Origin: Blasia pusilla
Lineage: Eukaryota > Marchantiophyta > Marchantiopsida > Blasiales
Direction: 5' to 3'
Length of the DNA: 64,000 bases
NCBI GenBank assembly: GCA_050084515.1
Contig: CM114274.1
Span: 3,472,001 to 3,536,000, forward strand
A program made the translations under genes and the position numbers. The notes beneath the pieces are model-generated. The model saw nothing but the letters and a program-made list of their open reading frames with translations, did not search any database and had not been told where the DNA came from. Shown here piece after piece: positions 10,341 to 20,924 of the stretch (positions within the stretch are counted from its first letter, which is position 1; every line of letters starts with the position of its first letter).

Positions 10341-10425
10341 ACACGTCCATGACCCTGACAAGTGCAATCGCACTGATGATGGGCTCCACCACATGACCAA
10401 TAAGTAATAGTAGGCGGTTGCTGGT
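10341..10425 (-). pseudogene. Gag zinc-knuckle-like segment
   Basis: In the frame following Gag the sequence reads YWSCGGAHHQCDC, close to the CCHC nucleocapsid knuckle (Cys-Gly-Gly-x-His ... Cys), with the first Cys apparently lost. Position after the capsid domain is as expected. Confidence 0.5.
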
Positions 10426-10447
10426 GAGTCGCATATGAAGGTGCAGG

Positions 10448-11035
10448 TCAGTGCGGCACAGTCTCCCAGTATCCTCCTTGAGCTCGTGGTGCCAGAGTCG
10501 ACCTATCTCGGAGTCCACGTTGCTGCACAAGTGGTGCAGACAATCGCGACTGCTCTCGCCCAGAACCCATGGTGGCTACGCTCTCCTCCGCCATGTTGCG
10601 CTCTAAAAACATGTTCTTGGCGGTTCTAAAAACATCTCTCAACGTAGGGGAGGTGTTCATAAGAAGCACCCCTTCCCGCACCCGTGTCTGCAAGGTCTGG
10701 TCCAGCATCACGTACCATGACTGGATAGCCTGAGCTTCTGTCACCCCTTGAGTGACGTTGATCAACTGGCGCAAGCGAGTGTAAGCCTCACGCAAACTCT
10801 CACCCGGGCGCTTGTGGAAGTCGTGGATGCTCCGCAACTTCTCCGTCTGTACCTCCTGGTAGCTCGCCCTCAACTCAGCAAAGAACTCAACCACAAGGTT
10901 GAACCTAGGACGAACCTGACTAGACGATGCAACTGCCCCAGTCCGACTCACCCCTCCTAGTATATTACTAGTGGAAGACGAAGTAGCCTCTCCTAACTCC
11001 TCCTCCTCATCTGGGAATGGCTCTGTCCATGACAC
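10448..11035 (-). pseudogene. Gag capsid domain of gypsy copy 1
   Basis: 195 residues with the plant retrotransposon Gag pattern: FFAELRASYQEV, then LREAYTRLRQLINV, a Trp/Tyr-containing helix (QSWYVMLDQTLQTRVRE) and LRDVFRTAKNMFLE. An acidic, Ser-rich N-terminus (PFPDEEEELGEATSSS) precedes it. Gag forms the particle in which reverse transcription occurs. It ends in a stop at 10448 that may be mutational, since the knuckle follows in another frame. Confidence 0.8.
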
Positions 11036-12205
11036 GTAATGTGGGTCGTAGTAGATTCGCCATGCCTCAATCTCCTAGACATCCCACACAGGTCTATGTC
11101 CCTTAAACCACATACATAAATGATGCTCTCAGCATCCACACAACCCAATATCCCCAAATAAACTACCCAAATCCCAAAATCCCTCACGCGTGCAGGGTAA
11201 AGGACCAGAATGGGTAACCTGAACACATGTCGATGTCGCTCCTCAGCAACTGCAAATCTCAACCCCAACTCGGTCGTGGAGACAAACACCTCAAACCAGC
11301 AAAACACAATCTGCTCCACAATGATGGTGCGGCTCCGCGATCAAGACGGTGCGGTGGGGCCACGAGCGGCACAATATGGCAATCGGCGGCGCGTTGCGGC
11401 TACGGGCGTCACGTCATGGTACTTGATCTTCGTGGAGCGGCTACCAACTCAAAACATAGTAATGCGGCTAGAAAACTTGGATCCCATAAAACACTGGGTC
11501 ACACGTTGTCCAGAGTAGTACTCTAGTTGGTCGACGGCAGCTTGACGGGTAATGGGCTAGTTGACGGGTTGAAGGGCCGGGCAAAGGGTTGATGGCCTGG
11601 AGATGGGTTGACGGCCTGGCCGATGTTGACGGCGACGATGGTCGACGGTGACGGTGCCGCCAACGGCGGCTGCTGCTTTAGGGTTTCGATTTTTACCCTA
11701 AATTTGGCAGTTTACAAAATTGGCCATAACTTTTTGCTCGCAGCTCCAAATTGTGCACTGTTTATTGCACAACGTGCAAAGCTTCACAATCTAAAATATA
11801 ATCAAAAAATATTTGGAATTAGATATTCCAGTAAAAACTGACGAGGATTTTTGTAAATCCCAATGTCTCTTTCTCCTACACAAAATTTGGCAGCGCTTCC
11901 GCGTTGATTTCTCCCAACAAAAATGTAAAACCTGTAAAAATACAAATCAGAAAGCTACATGGTGCTCTCAAAAGCACCAGCATGGGGCAACCTACCCCCA
12001 TTCTCAATCCCTATCAAAAATTGGGCAACGCTTCGGCGCGCCACTCTTCCACACGAAAAATCGGCAAATGCAAAGAATAATTAAAGCAGCCCTTGCTCCG
12101 GAGAGCACTCCCATGAGCCGCTGAATGGGGAACACGGTCCCCAACCTGCAAAAACAACGAGTGACTAGCGAGCTCCCCCATGAAGCTCTCTCACTCTCTC
12201 ATTGT
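11036..12205 (-). other. Leader of gypsy copy 1
   Basis: Untranslated or poorly coding leader between block B and gag. It contains a stretch of near-repeats on GTTGACGG/GATGGTTG words (about 11530-11660). No clear tRNA primer-binding site could be recognised directly after block B at 12205. Confidence 0.4.
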
Positions 12206-12719
12206 AAAGTAAGATCCAATCTCTCTCTCTACACCATCTCACACCATAGCTCTCAAAGGTGTGCACTCTCCCTCATGTCAAACCAAACCCACTCTCCTAA
12301 TGAGAGGCTTGGATTACACTCACAAGGCAAGGGACTATAGTTCCGCCGCCTCATGCCAAGAGGTTCAACAAAGAGAGAATGAGCTCTCAAACTCTCTCTC
12401 CTTGAGGTATACCCCTCCCCTCTCCCAAGCTCTCTCCATGGTAACCTATTCTCCCAAGTCACCTCCTTGGCTCTTGACCTAATGTAGGAGGTCAAGGGCC
12501 ACTTACCAAAAATACAAGTCGATCATATACTCAAAATGGTACTTACCTAACACAGTAAGTTCCTCAATATGGCTCCAAATGAGCCGAAACGAAGGGGAAA
12601 CCTGATCTCTCAGGTTTCTCGAGGCCTTAGCAGGTCATCCTCGACCTACTGAGCGTGTCTTCCACTTCTCACAAAGGCGCTCTACTAGATCTCACCGACC
12701 TATCCTAAAAGACGTGACA
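12206..12719 (-). repeat. 5' terminal repeat of gypsy copy 1 (block B only)
   Basis: Near-identical to block B at 3448-3941 but 20 bp longer. On the minus strand it starts TGTCACGTC and ends at TTACTTT, exactly where block A would begin in a complete LTR; block A is absent and the leader follows directly. Confidence 0.82.
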
Positions 12720-12905
12720 TCCGTTTCATGTGTTTTTCTCGGTCCACATTTCCCAAAGAAGCCTTCACAGCGACGACTCTACGAATCCCGGATATATCAC
12801 TGTTCGTTCCCCCTTCATATTATGGCCTAGCAGCTTTCTTCAAAAATGTACTTCTTGCCGTAGCCGCAGACTTTGTAGATACTGGAGCTCGAGGTGGAAC
12901 TTGAG
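12720..12905 (-). pseudogene. Host exon cut by the gypsy element, upstream half
   Basis: Open minus-strand stretch (RRVVAVKASLGNVDREKHMK) whose frame continues into 3319-2942 once the element is removed. One TAA lies upstream in the segment. The upstream edge is uncertain; candidate acceptors lie near 12870-12905. Confidence 0.5.
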
Positions 12906-13186
12906 ACGTGTCGTTTTTTTGTGCATTTACACATTTGATTGTTAAATTGCGTCTAGAGTTGTCAGAATCCGATATTTCAAGTGCAGTGGTTGAGTCATTC
13001 CCGAGGATAGTGTTTACTACTTTTCTAAGTTACAAATCACCAACCGCTGAACACTCAAGACGTTGACCTACTACGCGTTCCATTGTGTGACTCCTGCATG
13101 AAACCACAACATGAGGTCTGAATTCAAAGTGTGGAGACCCTAAATACAATGAGAACTTTAGATGAGTTAATCTCTACTTTAGGTGC

Positions 13187-13870
13187 TCACCTGATTTGGA
13201 GAAGCCGGTAATGTTCAAGTGAGCTTTTCCATCCCCTCGAGTCCCTCAATCCCCTTTTCTCCGTGTGAAGTCTGCTTTTACACTCCCTCGTTCTCCTCGT
13301 CTTCCTGTGTAGCGGAAAAATGTTCGACATAATGAGAACTTAAGTTCTACATCAATGCAAGAGGCAGCAGGGAAACTAAAAACATAATATGAAATTTCAA
13401 TTGGGTTGCTCACCTCAAAAGGAGATTCCGATGATGGTAGAGTCTGCTTTTCCGTCCCAAGCAATCCCTCTCTCTCCTCTTCTCCTCTTCTCCTTGTGTA
13501 GTGGCAAAATGCTCCACATAATGAGAAATTAAGTTCTACATCACTGCAAGAAGAAGCTGGGAAACTGAAATCAGAATAGGAAAAAATAATTGGGTTGCTT
13601 ATCGGAGTAGGAAAGGCCGATGACGTCGGAATTTGCTTCCCCGTCCCACGCAGTCCCTCCCTTTCATTTTCTCCTTGTGGACACTTAACGTAATGAGAAG
13701 AAAATTATTAATTTGAAACTAATACCAGGAAGGATTTGCACGCATCAGGAGGATCATATAAATTTCTCACCGTAGTTGGTATTTTCGACAATAGTGTCTG
13801 CTTGGATTTGCTCTCCAATACTTCGTCATCCTTCTATCCCTCACGAGTGAACACCGATAGTCCAAGTGAT
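13187..13870 (-). repeat. Tandem array of about four small exon-intron units in the decayed gene
   Basis: Units of about 170-220 bp repeat with the plus-strand landmarks CTCACC...GATTCCGATGATGG, GTCTGCTTTTCCGTCCC, TTCTCCTTGTGTAG and ACATAATGAGAA-TTAAGTTCTACATCA. On the minus strand three of the four units end in GGTGAG donors (near 13190, 13411, 13767); the one near 13598 has GATAAG instead. Each contains about 60-90 bp of open sequence rich in Lys, Arg and Glu then Pro/Ser (for example GKQIPTSSAFPTP). This looks like tandem duplication of a mini-exon with its intron. Confidence 0.55.
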
Positions 13871-13991
13871 TTTCCACCAATCGACAATGACTACTTCGCA
13901 AATGGATACTTAGATTAGAATTCCAAATGTAACAGTCATTGTCCCACTCAAAAGCATAAAGTTTTTTCATAACAAGCTTCTTAAATTGAAC

Positions 13992-14261
13992 TTACGATAT
14001 TTTCTTCGGAGGTATGGAGATAGTTCTGGTGGAATATCTTGCCGAACCAGGAGTAGCTAGAGCACTAGTCTCCCCTATCAAAATTTTAGGGTTCAACTCA
14101 TCAGGCGATGTCACCCTTTCAAAAGTTGGGGGAGCCGATCCCTCACCCTCATCCCCATCTGCGATTTCATCGTCTTGAGGCATAAACCAACCAAAATCAG
14201 TAATGGGTTTGCTTGAATGGAATAGTACTGCAAAGAGAAACAAACGTCTCGCATGATTCAA
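13992..14261 (-). pseudogene. Exon of the decayed minus-strand gene, acidic
   Basis: Open stretch containing an acidic segment (DDEIADGDEGEGSAPP) and a Ser/Thr-rich end (RYSTRTISIPPKK). Likely part of the same host-like gene, given strand and position. No domain recognised; edges uncertain. Confidence 0.35.
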
Positions 14262-14796
14262 GGCACAAAATCCCGGGAGCTTAATTCTGATTCGTCATTA
14301 TCTTCTGACTGTGCTTCCATATCCAAGACCTTTGCTCCTTTGCGACTACGGGCATCTGCCTATTTTTTGCCTTCGGAAGGTGCCACCTTTCGGTCTGGTT
14401 TGGACATCACTGCAGGGGTAGTCCTTAGAAGACTACGGTTTGCATCGATCTTGAAGAATTGATCAAATTTTAGGCAGAATTCTGACAATATTGCCCTATC
14501 CACTTGCGGACAGAATGCTTGGAAATTGATGCTCGAAACCTGTAACGATACTAGCTCGAGGAGTTAGTACACGTCTTCGAATAAGAACTTAAGTTGAATG
14601 CATGTGATCATGATTGGAACTTAGGTTCCGAAAGAGAAACTCACCACTAGAGCCGCCTGTACGCAGCAACCTGGATTTATCACAATGCCATTCTTTTGCA
14701 CTCCAACCTTTGACAAGCCGGAGAAAATCTCCACGAGGTCACCCATTCAAAACTCGTTCTCTCCGAGGGTCAGAAGGAATCTATACTCCTTGTTGA

Positions 14797-15210
14797 TCAT
14801 ATCTCTTGCAAGAAAATGGGAAGAAGTTTTCCGCCAAGTACTCCGTTTACAGCAGCGAGTTGTTCGTCAAGAGTGGACTCATCAAAACCATTGACAAATA
14901 CCGCTATAATAACCATAAGACATCCTCCACTCCGAATCCTTTGTCTCTTTGGATCCGTCATTGGAAATCTCAGTGTACAAGGAATTAATCTAAACCAGAG
15001 ATTGGAGGCTCTCTGGCATGGAACTATAAGATTCCCGAGTATTTCGATCTCAACAAATAACACCATTAATCTTTCGCTTGCATTGAGATGAGATCCCTCG
15101 TCAAAATATTCTCCGAATTCTTCTACACTGAGCCACTCATAATTATTTGAAGCGCTAACCATATTTACAAATACTATGTCAAAAAGTACACCCCAATCAT
15201 CATCTTCCAC
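14797..15210 (-). pseudogene. N-terminal-side exon of the decayed minus-strand gene
   Basis: 137-codon open stretch with protein-like composition: EDDDWGVLFDIVFVNM, NNYEWLSVEEFGEYFDEG, then a hydrophobic helix (LMVLFVEIEILGNLIV). Similar-quality fragments continue upstream to about 15527 with stops. I do not recognise the fold. It probably encodes the N-terminal region of the gene whose 3' end lies at 55. Confidence 0.45.
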
Positions 15211-15519
15211 CGCTCAAAAGTACTAGCAAGGGGGAGCGTCTCCAAGGATTCTTGGAACCGGAGCCCCACTTTGAGCACCAAACGTCATCTCAATGGCATG
15301 GGATGGAACGTGAGGTTGGCATTGGAACTCAAAACCCAAACCTGATCCAAGGGAGTGGATTTCTTAAGCCACTCTTGGATTCCAACCCGCGACTCATTTT
15401 TTTGAGTTGGAGTTAAGGACTCATTGGATAGTTGGGACCCCCAGACGTGCAAATGCCATTTCAAGGAGAGTAGTCGCACGACGCCTTCATCCACTATTAA
15501 CTTCATACTTTGGTTTGTA

Positions 15520-15640
15520 GTGCGCATTCACGTCGCTATATAACACACATCATTATCACTGAAAACACACACAACACATAAGATACCATACTCATTCATG
15601 GCATCTAGACAATCGTGTACCAAAATATTTATAGTAAATC
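15520..15640 (-). repeat. Diverged block A of the gypsy LTR family
   Basis: Matches block A in order (GTGCGCATTCACG ... CATTCATGGCATCTAGACAATCG) but is clearly older. It resembles the variant in inverted orientation at 16557-16669 more than the 3.3-kb copies. Confidence 0.65.
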
Positions 15641-15668
15641 ACACGTATTCAAATGTCTCACAATGTGT

Positions 15669-16309
15669 TATCGTGCGCATACACATCGCTACACAACATA
15701 CATCGTTGTCATCAAATACACACACAAACACACACGATCCCATGTTAGCTCATGGCATCCAAACAACGAGACAAGAAGTACCAAAATATCTCCAATAAAA
15801 TAAGATCCAATCTCTCTCACAACACCATAGTTCTCACATGTGTGCACTCTCACATGTCTCTCTCAATGTCAAACCAAACCCACTCTTCTAATGAGAGGCT
15901 TGGATTACACTCACAAGGCAAGGGACCATAGTTCCGCCGCCTCGTGCCAAGAGGTTCAACAAAGAGAGAATGAGCTCTCAAGCTCTCTCTGCTTGAGGTA
16001 TACCCCTCCCCTCCCCCAAGCTCTCTCCATGGTAACCTATGCTCCCAAGTCACCTCCTTGGCTCTTGATCTGATCTAGGAGGTCAAGGCCACTTACCAAA
16101 AATAGAGATTTGACCATATACTCAAAATGGTATATACCTAAAATAGTAAGTTTCTCAATATGGCTCCAAATGAGCCGAAACGAAGGGAAAACCTGATCTC
16201 TCAGGTTTCCGAGGCCGCTGCAGGCCATCCTTGACCTCCTAAGCCTGTCCTCTATTACTTGTGAAAGCGCTCTACTAGATCTCACCGACCTATCCTAAAA
16301 GATGCCAAC
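15669..16309 (-). repeat. Lone LTR (blocks A and B) of the gypsy family
   Basis: Block A (15669-15796) runs straight into block B (15797-16309) with no internal element. It defines the natural LTR as B-A on the minus strand, about 640 bp. It starts TATC instead of TGTC and ends GATGCCAAC, so both ends have drifted. Confidence 0.82.

Positions 16310-16312
<3 letters not shown>

Positions 16313-16401
<89 letters not shown>
16313..16401. repeat. (CT)n microsatellite
   Basis: About 88 bp of uninterrupted CT dinucleotides, apparently expanded from the short CT run natural to block B. It creates an Arg-Glu repeat ORF on the minus strand that is not a gene. Confidence 0.95.
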
Positions 16402-16403
<2 letters not shown>

Positions 16404-16985
16404 GTCAAACCAAGCCCACTCTCCTAATGACAGGCTTGGGTTACTTACAAGTCTGAGATGACCATAGCTTTGCCGTCTTATGCCAAGAGGTTCAACAAAG
16501 AGAGAATGAGCTCCAAAGCAAGCTCTCTCTCCTTGGGCATATCCCCTAGGAGGACGATTTGAGATATTTTGGTGTACAATCGTTTTGATGTCTAGATGCC
16601 ATGAGTGAGTATGGTATTTTTTTATGTTATCTGTGCATTTAGTGATAGCAATGTGAATACGCACGATAATTGTTACATCTCTTAGAATAGGTCAATAACT
16701 TTTGGTAGAACGTCTTCGAGGCTATTGGAGGACAACACCAAAGTCAAGGATGACTTTTTGAGGCCTTGGGTAATCTGAGAAAGAAATTTGCTCCTTCATT
16801 CTGGCTTATTTGGAACTATATAGAGAAATTTACTATTTTAAGTAAGTAATAATTAGGACTAGATTTAACTTTCCATTTTTGGAAGTGGCCCTTAAGCCCC
16901 TATTTTATGTCAAAAGCCAAGAAGATGACATGCGAGCATAGGTTACCATGGAGAGAGTGTGGGAGAGGGAAGGGGATATGCCCAA
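16402..16985 (+). repeat. Inverted gypsy LTR fragments: partial B, then purine tract - A - B
   Basis: 16402-16545 is part of block B in the same orientation as the lone LTR. It then flips: 16546-16556 is a purine tract (CTAGGAGGACG), 16557-16669 a diverged block A, and from about 16670 a diverged block B, all reading left to right on the plus strand. A and B are joined through two bases (AT), as in copy 1 (GT). This is the 3' end of another, older element. Confidence 0.7.
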
Positions 16986-18225
16986 GAGCAAAAAGGCCCG
17001 ACCGCTGGGTGCTCACATGGCTCCATCGTTAGTCGCCTTCTTGTTATCCATGTCACAAACAAAAGTTTAGATCTACGACTACCTAGTATTTACTCTATGT
17101 ACATATGAGGCACATCTATTGTCCCCAAGGAACCTTGGTAAGAAGTGTCGTCAAACATGCTATGTGCCATCCTCTCGAACATCCATCGCAAACTAGCATA
17201 ATGGCTACACCACGGGTAGAACCACACAATATATAATACAAATCTACAAAAACTACTACTAAGCTCAAGTCAATTGTACCGTCAATATTATGAAGGTGAC
17301 ATGGGACACAATTACGCATATGTTCCTTCCAAACTGTACCATCGCATCCCTCTAATAAGAGAGCACTAGATGGAAACACATCACACACTCTCAAGATGAT
17401 GTGTCATGCAATCATATTCAACATCATTGGTGCCATCTACTGCAAGTAGACATAGCCCATACGAACAAGTCCTTCCATAGGACGGACATGGACATGTCCA
17501 CGGACATGGACTTTTTCCACATGCAACCTTGGACATAGCCTCCTTGATGAAACCTTTAGATCGTCGCTTGATAACCACCTCTGTAAATAGTCCCATACTT
17601 CAAAGTATCCCGATGTTGCGCAATCGCCAAATTCTCAAATGACATGGGCATAATTCTCCAAAATAACTCAAACCTTTACGAACATGCTTGCATCCATACA
17701 TTAGGATGATCAAGATTCAACACCTCACTAGCAGCGCAATGAATGATCCCGTAGATAAATTAGACTCTCAACTATAAAGTAATAAGTATGGTGAGAAAGA
17801 TGCTAAGGATGCTTGTTTGTTGAATATGTATTCCATCGCCAATCATGGTAACTGCAGGTCCCAATCTCTTAGATGATCTCTCTACAAGTTATACTTGTGT
17901 AAACCTCTCTTTACCATCCGCACAACTCTCTTCGCTAGTCAATCCGGCTCAAAATGATCTCGCAAAGTAGTGCAGTGGTCGATTAGTGCCTCATCATACA
18001 AGGCTTGAAACTCCATGCGAAACAATATACCTTGATATATCAACACCTCATCTAATTACTAAGCGCGCCATAATGACTAAGCACTCAATCTAGGAAGGCA
18101 TATACTACTCCCTCACTTGCTTTGTTAGGCAATGCAACCAACTCTATCCAATTCGAGAAGTGCTTGACCATCATCAACATATAACGACTAAGGTGTTCCA
18201 TCAAAGATAAAGCAAGGTTTTATAA
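16986..18225 (-). mobile_element. Gypsy copy 2, integrase and PHD part
   Basis: Diverged relative of 4160-5280. It includes the integrase C-terminal module (MRVCDVFPSSALLLEG) and a PHD finger at 17101-17235. Here the third Cys is kept (VCDGCSRGWH) while the first Cys is Tyr and a TAG replaces the Trp before the last Cys pair. The part corresponding to copy 1's RNase H and integrase N-terminus is missing between this piece and 20925. Confidence 0.85.
17456..17532. mobile_element. 77-bp MITE-like insertion in gypsy copy 2
   Basis: Copy 1 has no counterpart at this place. The insert is flanked by ACATAG on both sides (17450-17455 and 17533-17538). It contains the local palindrome GGACATGTCC. 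A diverged, inverted relative lies at about 42541-42638 (shared GCAACCTTGG, GACATGTC, ATAGGAC). Confidence 0.65.
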
Positions 18226-18440
18226 AAATAGATAAGTCCGGACATGCCCTGCCCGCATCCAAGCCTACATCCGAGCCCTTCTGGAGCTCGACCAAGCCCG
18301 CATGATGGGATGGAGGCTAGCTCTACGCAGGCCTAAGCCCGTCCAATGGGGGCCAAGCCCCCGTGCACGCCTTGTTGCACGCTATGCAACGAGTGAGGGC
18401 TCCGTCAGCCTCGATCTACGAGGTGGGCTCGGGTGCGGGT
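18210..18440. other. GC-rich insert between gypsy copy 2 and the copia element
   Basis: About 230 bp clearly richer in G and C than both neighbours, with repeated CCCGCAT and AAGCCC words. It matches neither element. It may be an independent short element or filler at the junction. Confidence 0.4.
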
Positions 18441-20573
18441 TCACAATTCATGATAAAAATCCATTCGAAGTCTTCACAGGAAATAAACCTGATTTTTCCT
18501 TCTTCAAAGTAATTGGATGTATTTGTCATGCTCATGTTCCTTATGAGAGACGTCAAAAATTAGACCCCAAGTCTAAAAGATGTATCTTCATTGGCTATGC
18601 TGATGGAACTAAGGGGTATAAGTGCTACATTCCATCCTCTAGGTAGCTTATTATTAATCGAGATGTTGTCTTTGATGAGCTTAAGTCATGGTATGCTCCA
18701 TCTGAGCCTATTCCATCTCTAAACTTGTCTATTGAGGGGAAGAATGTGATTGTAAACCAACAGATATTGTCTTCAACTTCCCCAAGTACTAGTACATGAT
18801 TAGGAGAGGTCTTGGATTCATCAGTTAAATCTGTGAGTCCATGGACGGGAAGAGTACGTATTTAGTCTGTTGACACTAGTTAGAGTTGGAGTTCAGTGTT
18901 AGAGGCATCTACCTGTAAACAACAGCTTTGTAGATCAAGTAGAGTTACACATCCAATTCATAGATTCATAAATGAAGGTTTTCTTGCGACAAATCATGCA
19001 TATACGATGACTATCCTTCAAGAGCAGGAGCCGAGTTATTTTGAAAAAGCTGCAAGTAAAGTCAAGTGGATTGAAACTATGGAGGAAGAGCTTGCTGCAT
19101 TAAGACATCAACAAATATGGGAGTTGGTTGATATACCTTCCGGTAAGGAAGCTATTGGTTGTAAATGGGTTTACAAAATCAAGCGCAGTCAAGATGGTAC
19201 AATTAACAGATACAAAGCGAGATTGGTGGCTAAGGGCTATGCACAATAATATGGCATCGATTATGAGGAAACATTTAGCTCTGTTGCAAAGATGGCGACT
19301 ACGAGAACAGTGGTTGCAGTTGTAGTAAGTAAGAAGTAGAAATTAATTCACATGGACGTCAAGAATGCCTTCTTGAATGGAGATCTATACAAGGAGGTAT
19401 ATATGTCTCAACCAAGATACGAGCATCCCAAGTTTCCATTTCGCGTATGCACGTTGAAGAAAGCTCTATACGGGCTTAAACAAGCTCTAAGATAGGCAAG
19501 ATTACATACGTCCTACAAGAGTTGGGTTTTAGGATATGTGATTTTGACTCCTCGTTATATGTCTTGAGAGGACAAGATCATAGAGTTCTCGTCGTGTTGT
19601 ATGTTGACGATCTCTTGATTACAAGGAGTACTGAAGAAATGATACAACAAGTCAAGCTTAAGTTATAAGCAGAATTTGATATGAAGGACTTGGGAGAACT
19701 CAAGTACTTCCTTGGTATTGAGTTTATCAAGGTTGGAGAGAGCATGTGGTTACTACAACGACAATATGCTCTTCATATGCTTTCAAAATATGGTATGACG
19801 GCTTGTAAGCCAATCTCTACACCGTTGGACCAGAGCATGAAGCTAAGAGTGGATGAAGGAAAGTTGCTTGCAAATTTTAATATATACAAGCGCATGGTTG
19901 GAAGTTTAATCTATCTCACTATAACCAGACCAGATTTGAGCTATGTTGTTGCCTAGTGAGCCAGTTTTTGCAAGCACCTCGAAAATCTTACCTTGATGTT
20001 GTGAGGAGGATTATGTGGTATGTGAAATTCTCTATTCAATTTGGGCTTCAATTTGAACCTTCTTTGAGTTTTCAATTAGAGGGATTCACAGATGCTGATT
20101 GGGAAGGAAGCGTGTCTGATCGACACTCCACATCTGGTTATTCATTTAATTCGGGAAGCGTAGCTATAAGTTGGGCTTCAAAAAAGCAACCTACAGTTGC
20201 TTTATCTTCAACAGAGGCTATGTACAAAGGAGCAACCAATGCAGCATGTGAGGCGGTGTGGCTTCATCGATTACTTGTTGAGATTGGTGTTAGTAACTTA
20301 AGACCTAGTGTAATATATGTAGACAATATTAGTAGCATCAAGCTTGCTAATAACCCTATGTTTCATGCTCGTACAAAGCATGTTGAGGTGCACTATTATT
20401 TTATCAGAGAGAAATTGCTTGCAGGAGAAATTGATCTTGTATATATAGGTACAGATCAAAAAATTGATGACATCTTTACAAAGGCATTGTCTAGAGATAA
20501 GTTTGAGATATTTAGAAAGGATTTAGGCGTTAGAGATATCGATATAAGCTTGAGGGGGAGTATTGAAGATTGA
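18440..20573 (+). mobile_element. Ty1/copia retrotransposon pol, 5'-truncated and decayed
   Basis: Starts in the integrase C-terminal region (NPFEVFTGNKPDFSFFKV, RCIFIGYADGTKGYKCY), then the copia [55 protein letters not shown], the catalytic LYVDDLLIT (near 19600), LKYFLGIE, and RNase H: FTDADWEGS, STSGYSFNSG, SSTEAMYK, VDNISSIKLANNP, KHVEVHYYFIRE. Stops occur near 18646, 18801, 19249, 19338 and 19956, with shifts around 19500. The polypurine tract (GAGGGGGAG) follows the stop-proximal codons at 20550-20562. No protease or gag is present, so the 5' half is lost. Confidence 0.93.
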
Positions 20574-20885
20574 GTTACACTCAAGCTCATGAGATACATG
20601 AATTGCTATATTTGGTACTCATATGAAGTAGGGAAGCTTAATCTTGGTTAGTCAATTAAGCGTGATTATCTTAATTTAGATTAGTTAATCACAGTTAGTC
20701 TAACTCGAGACTATGATTAAGACTAGATTAGGGTTAGGGTTCCTTGTACAAACCCTATATAATTGAGAAGGGGACCAACCTCCACTCATTCTCTGATTGC
20801 AAATTTTGTTCTCCATGGTGGTGTGTGAGTTTGAGAGCCGTTTCCCACTTGTTAAGCTTCTTTACCAGTTTTCCACACAAATATC
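20563..20885 (+). repeat. 3' LTR of the copia element
   Basis: Starts right after the polypurine tract (TATTGAAGATTGAG) and ends near GTTTTCCACACA. It includes a TATA-like CCTATATAATTGAG (about 20754-20767). The same sequence occurs inverted as a solo LTR at 23852-24168. Confidence 0.8.
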
Positions 20886-20924
20886 CTTGAATAATTTAAA
20901 TACTCTCTCTTGCTCATCCCCTAA

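Larger units (their letters stand above)
3320..12719 (-). mobile_element. Ty3/gypsy LTR retrotransposon encoding a DNA methyltransferase and a PHD finger (copy 1)
   Basis: Full-length but decayed element. On the minus strand the order is LTR block B (12719-12206), leader, gag, zinc knuckle, protease, C5 cytosine methyltransferase, RT, RNase H, integrase, PHD finger, purine tract, then terminal repeats. Flanks show a target duplication: TCCG (or TCCGT if the outer T is excluded) at 3316-3319/20 and 12720-12723/24. PR-RT-RH-INT order places it in Ty3/gypsy. Gag, methyltransferase, RT and RNase H lie in one frame; PR and INT are in another, so at least two frameshifts exist. Many in-frame stops make this copy inactive. 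Three further partial copies occur in the window. Confidence 0.92.

Noticed and set aside
3320-12719. A true DIRS/PAT element with tyrosine recombinase
   Set aside because: Terminal repeats look split, but a DDE integrase with GPY/F-like end, a retropepsin and a 4-5-bp target duplication are present and no tyrosine recombinase was seen.
16290-16664. Arg-Glu repeat protein
   Set aside because: It is a (CT)n tract inside LTR sequence.
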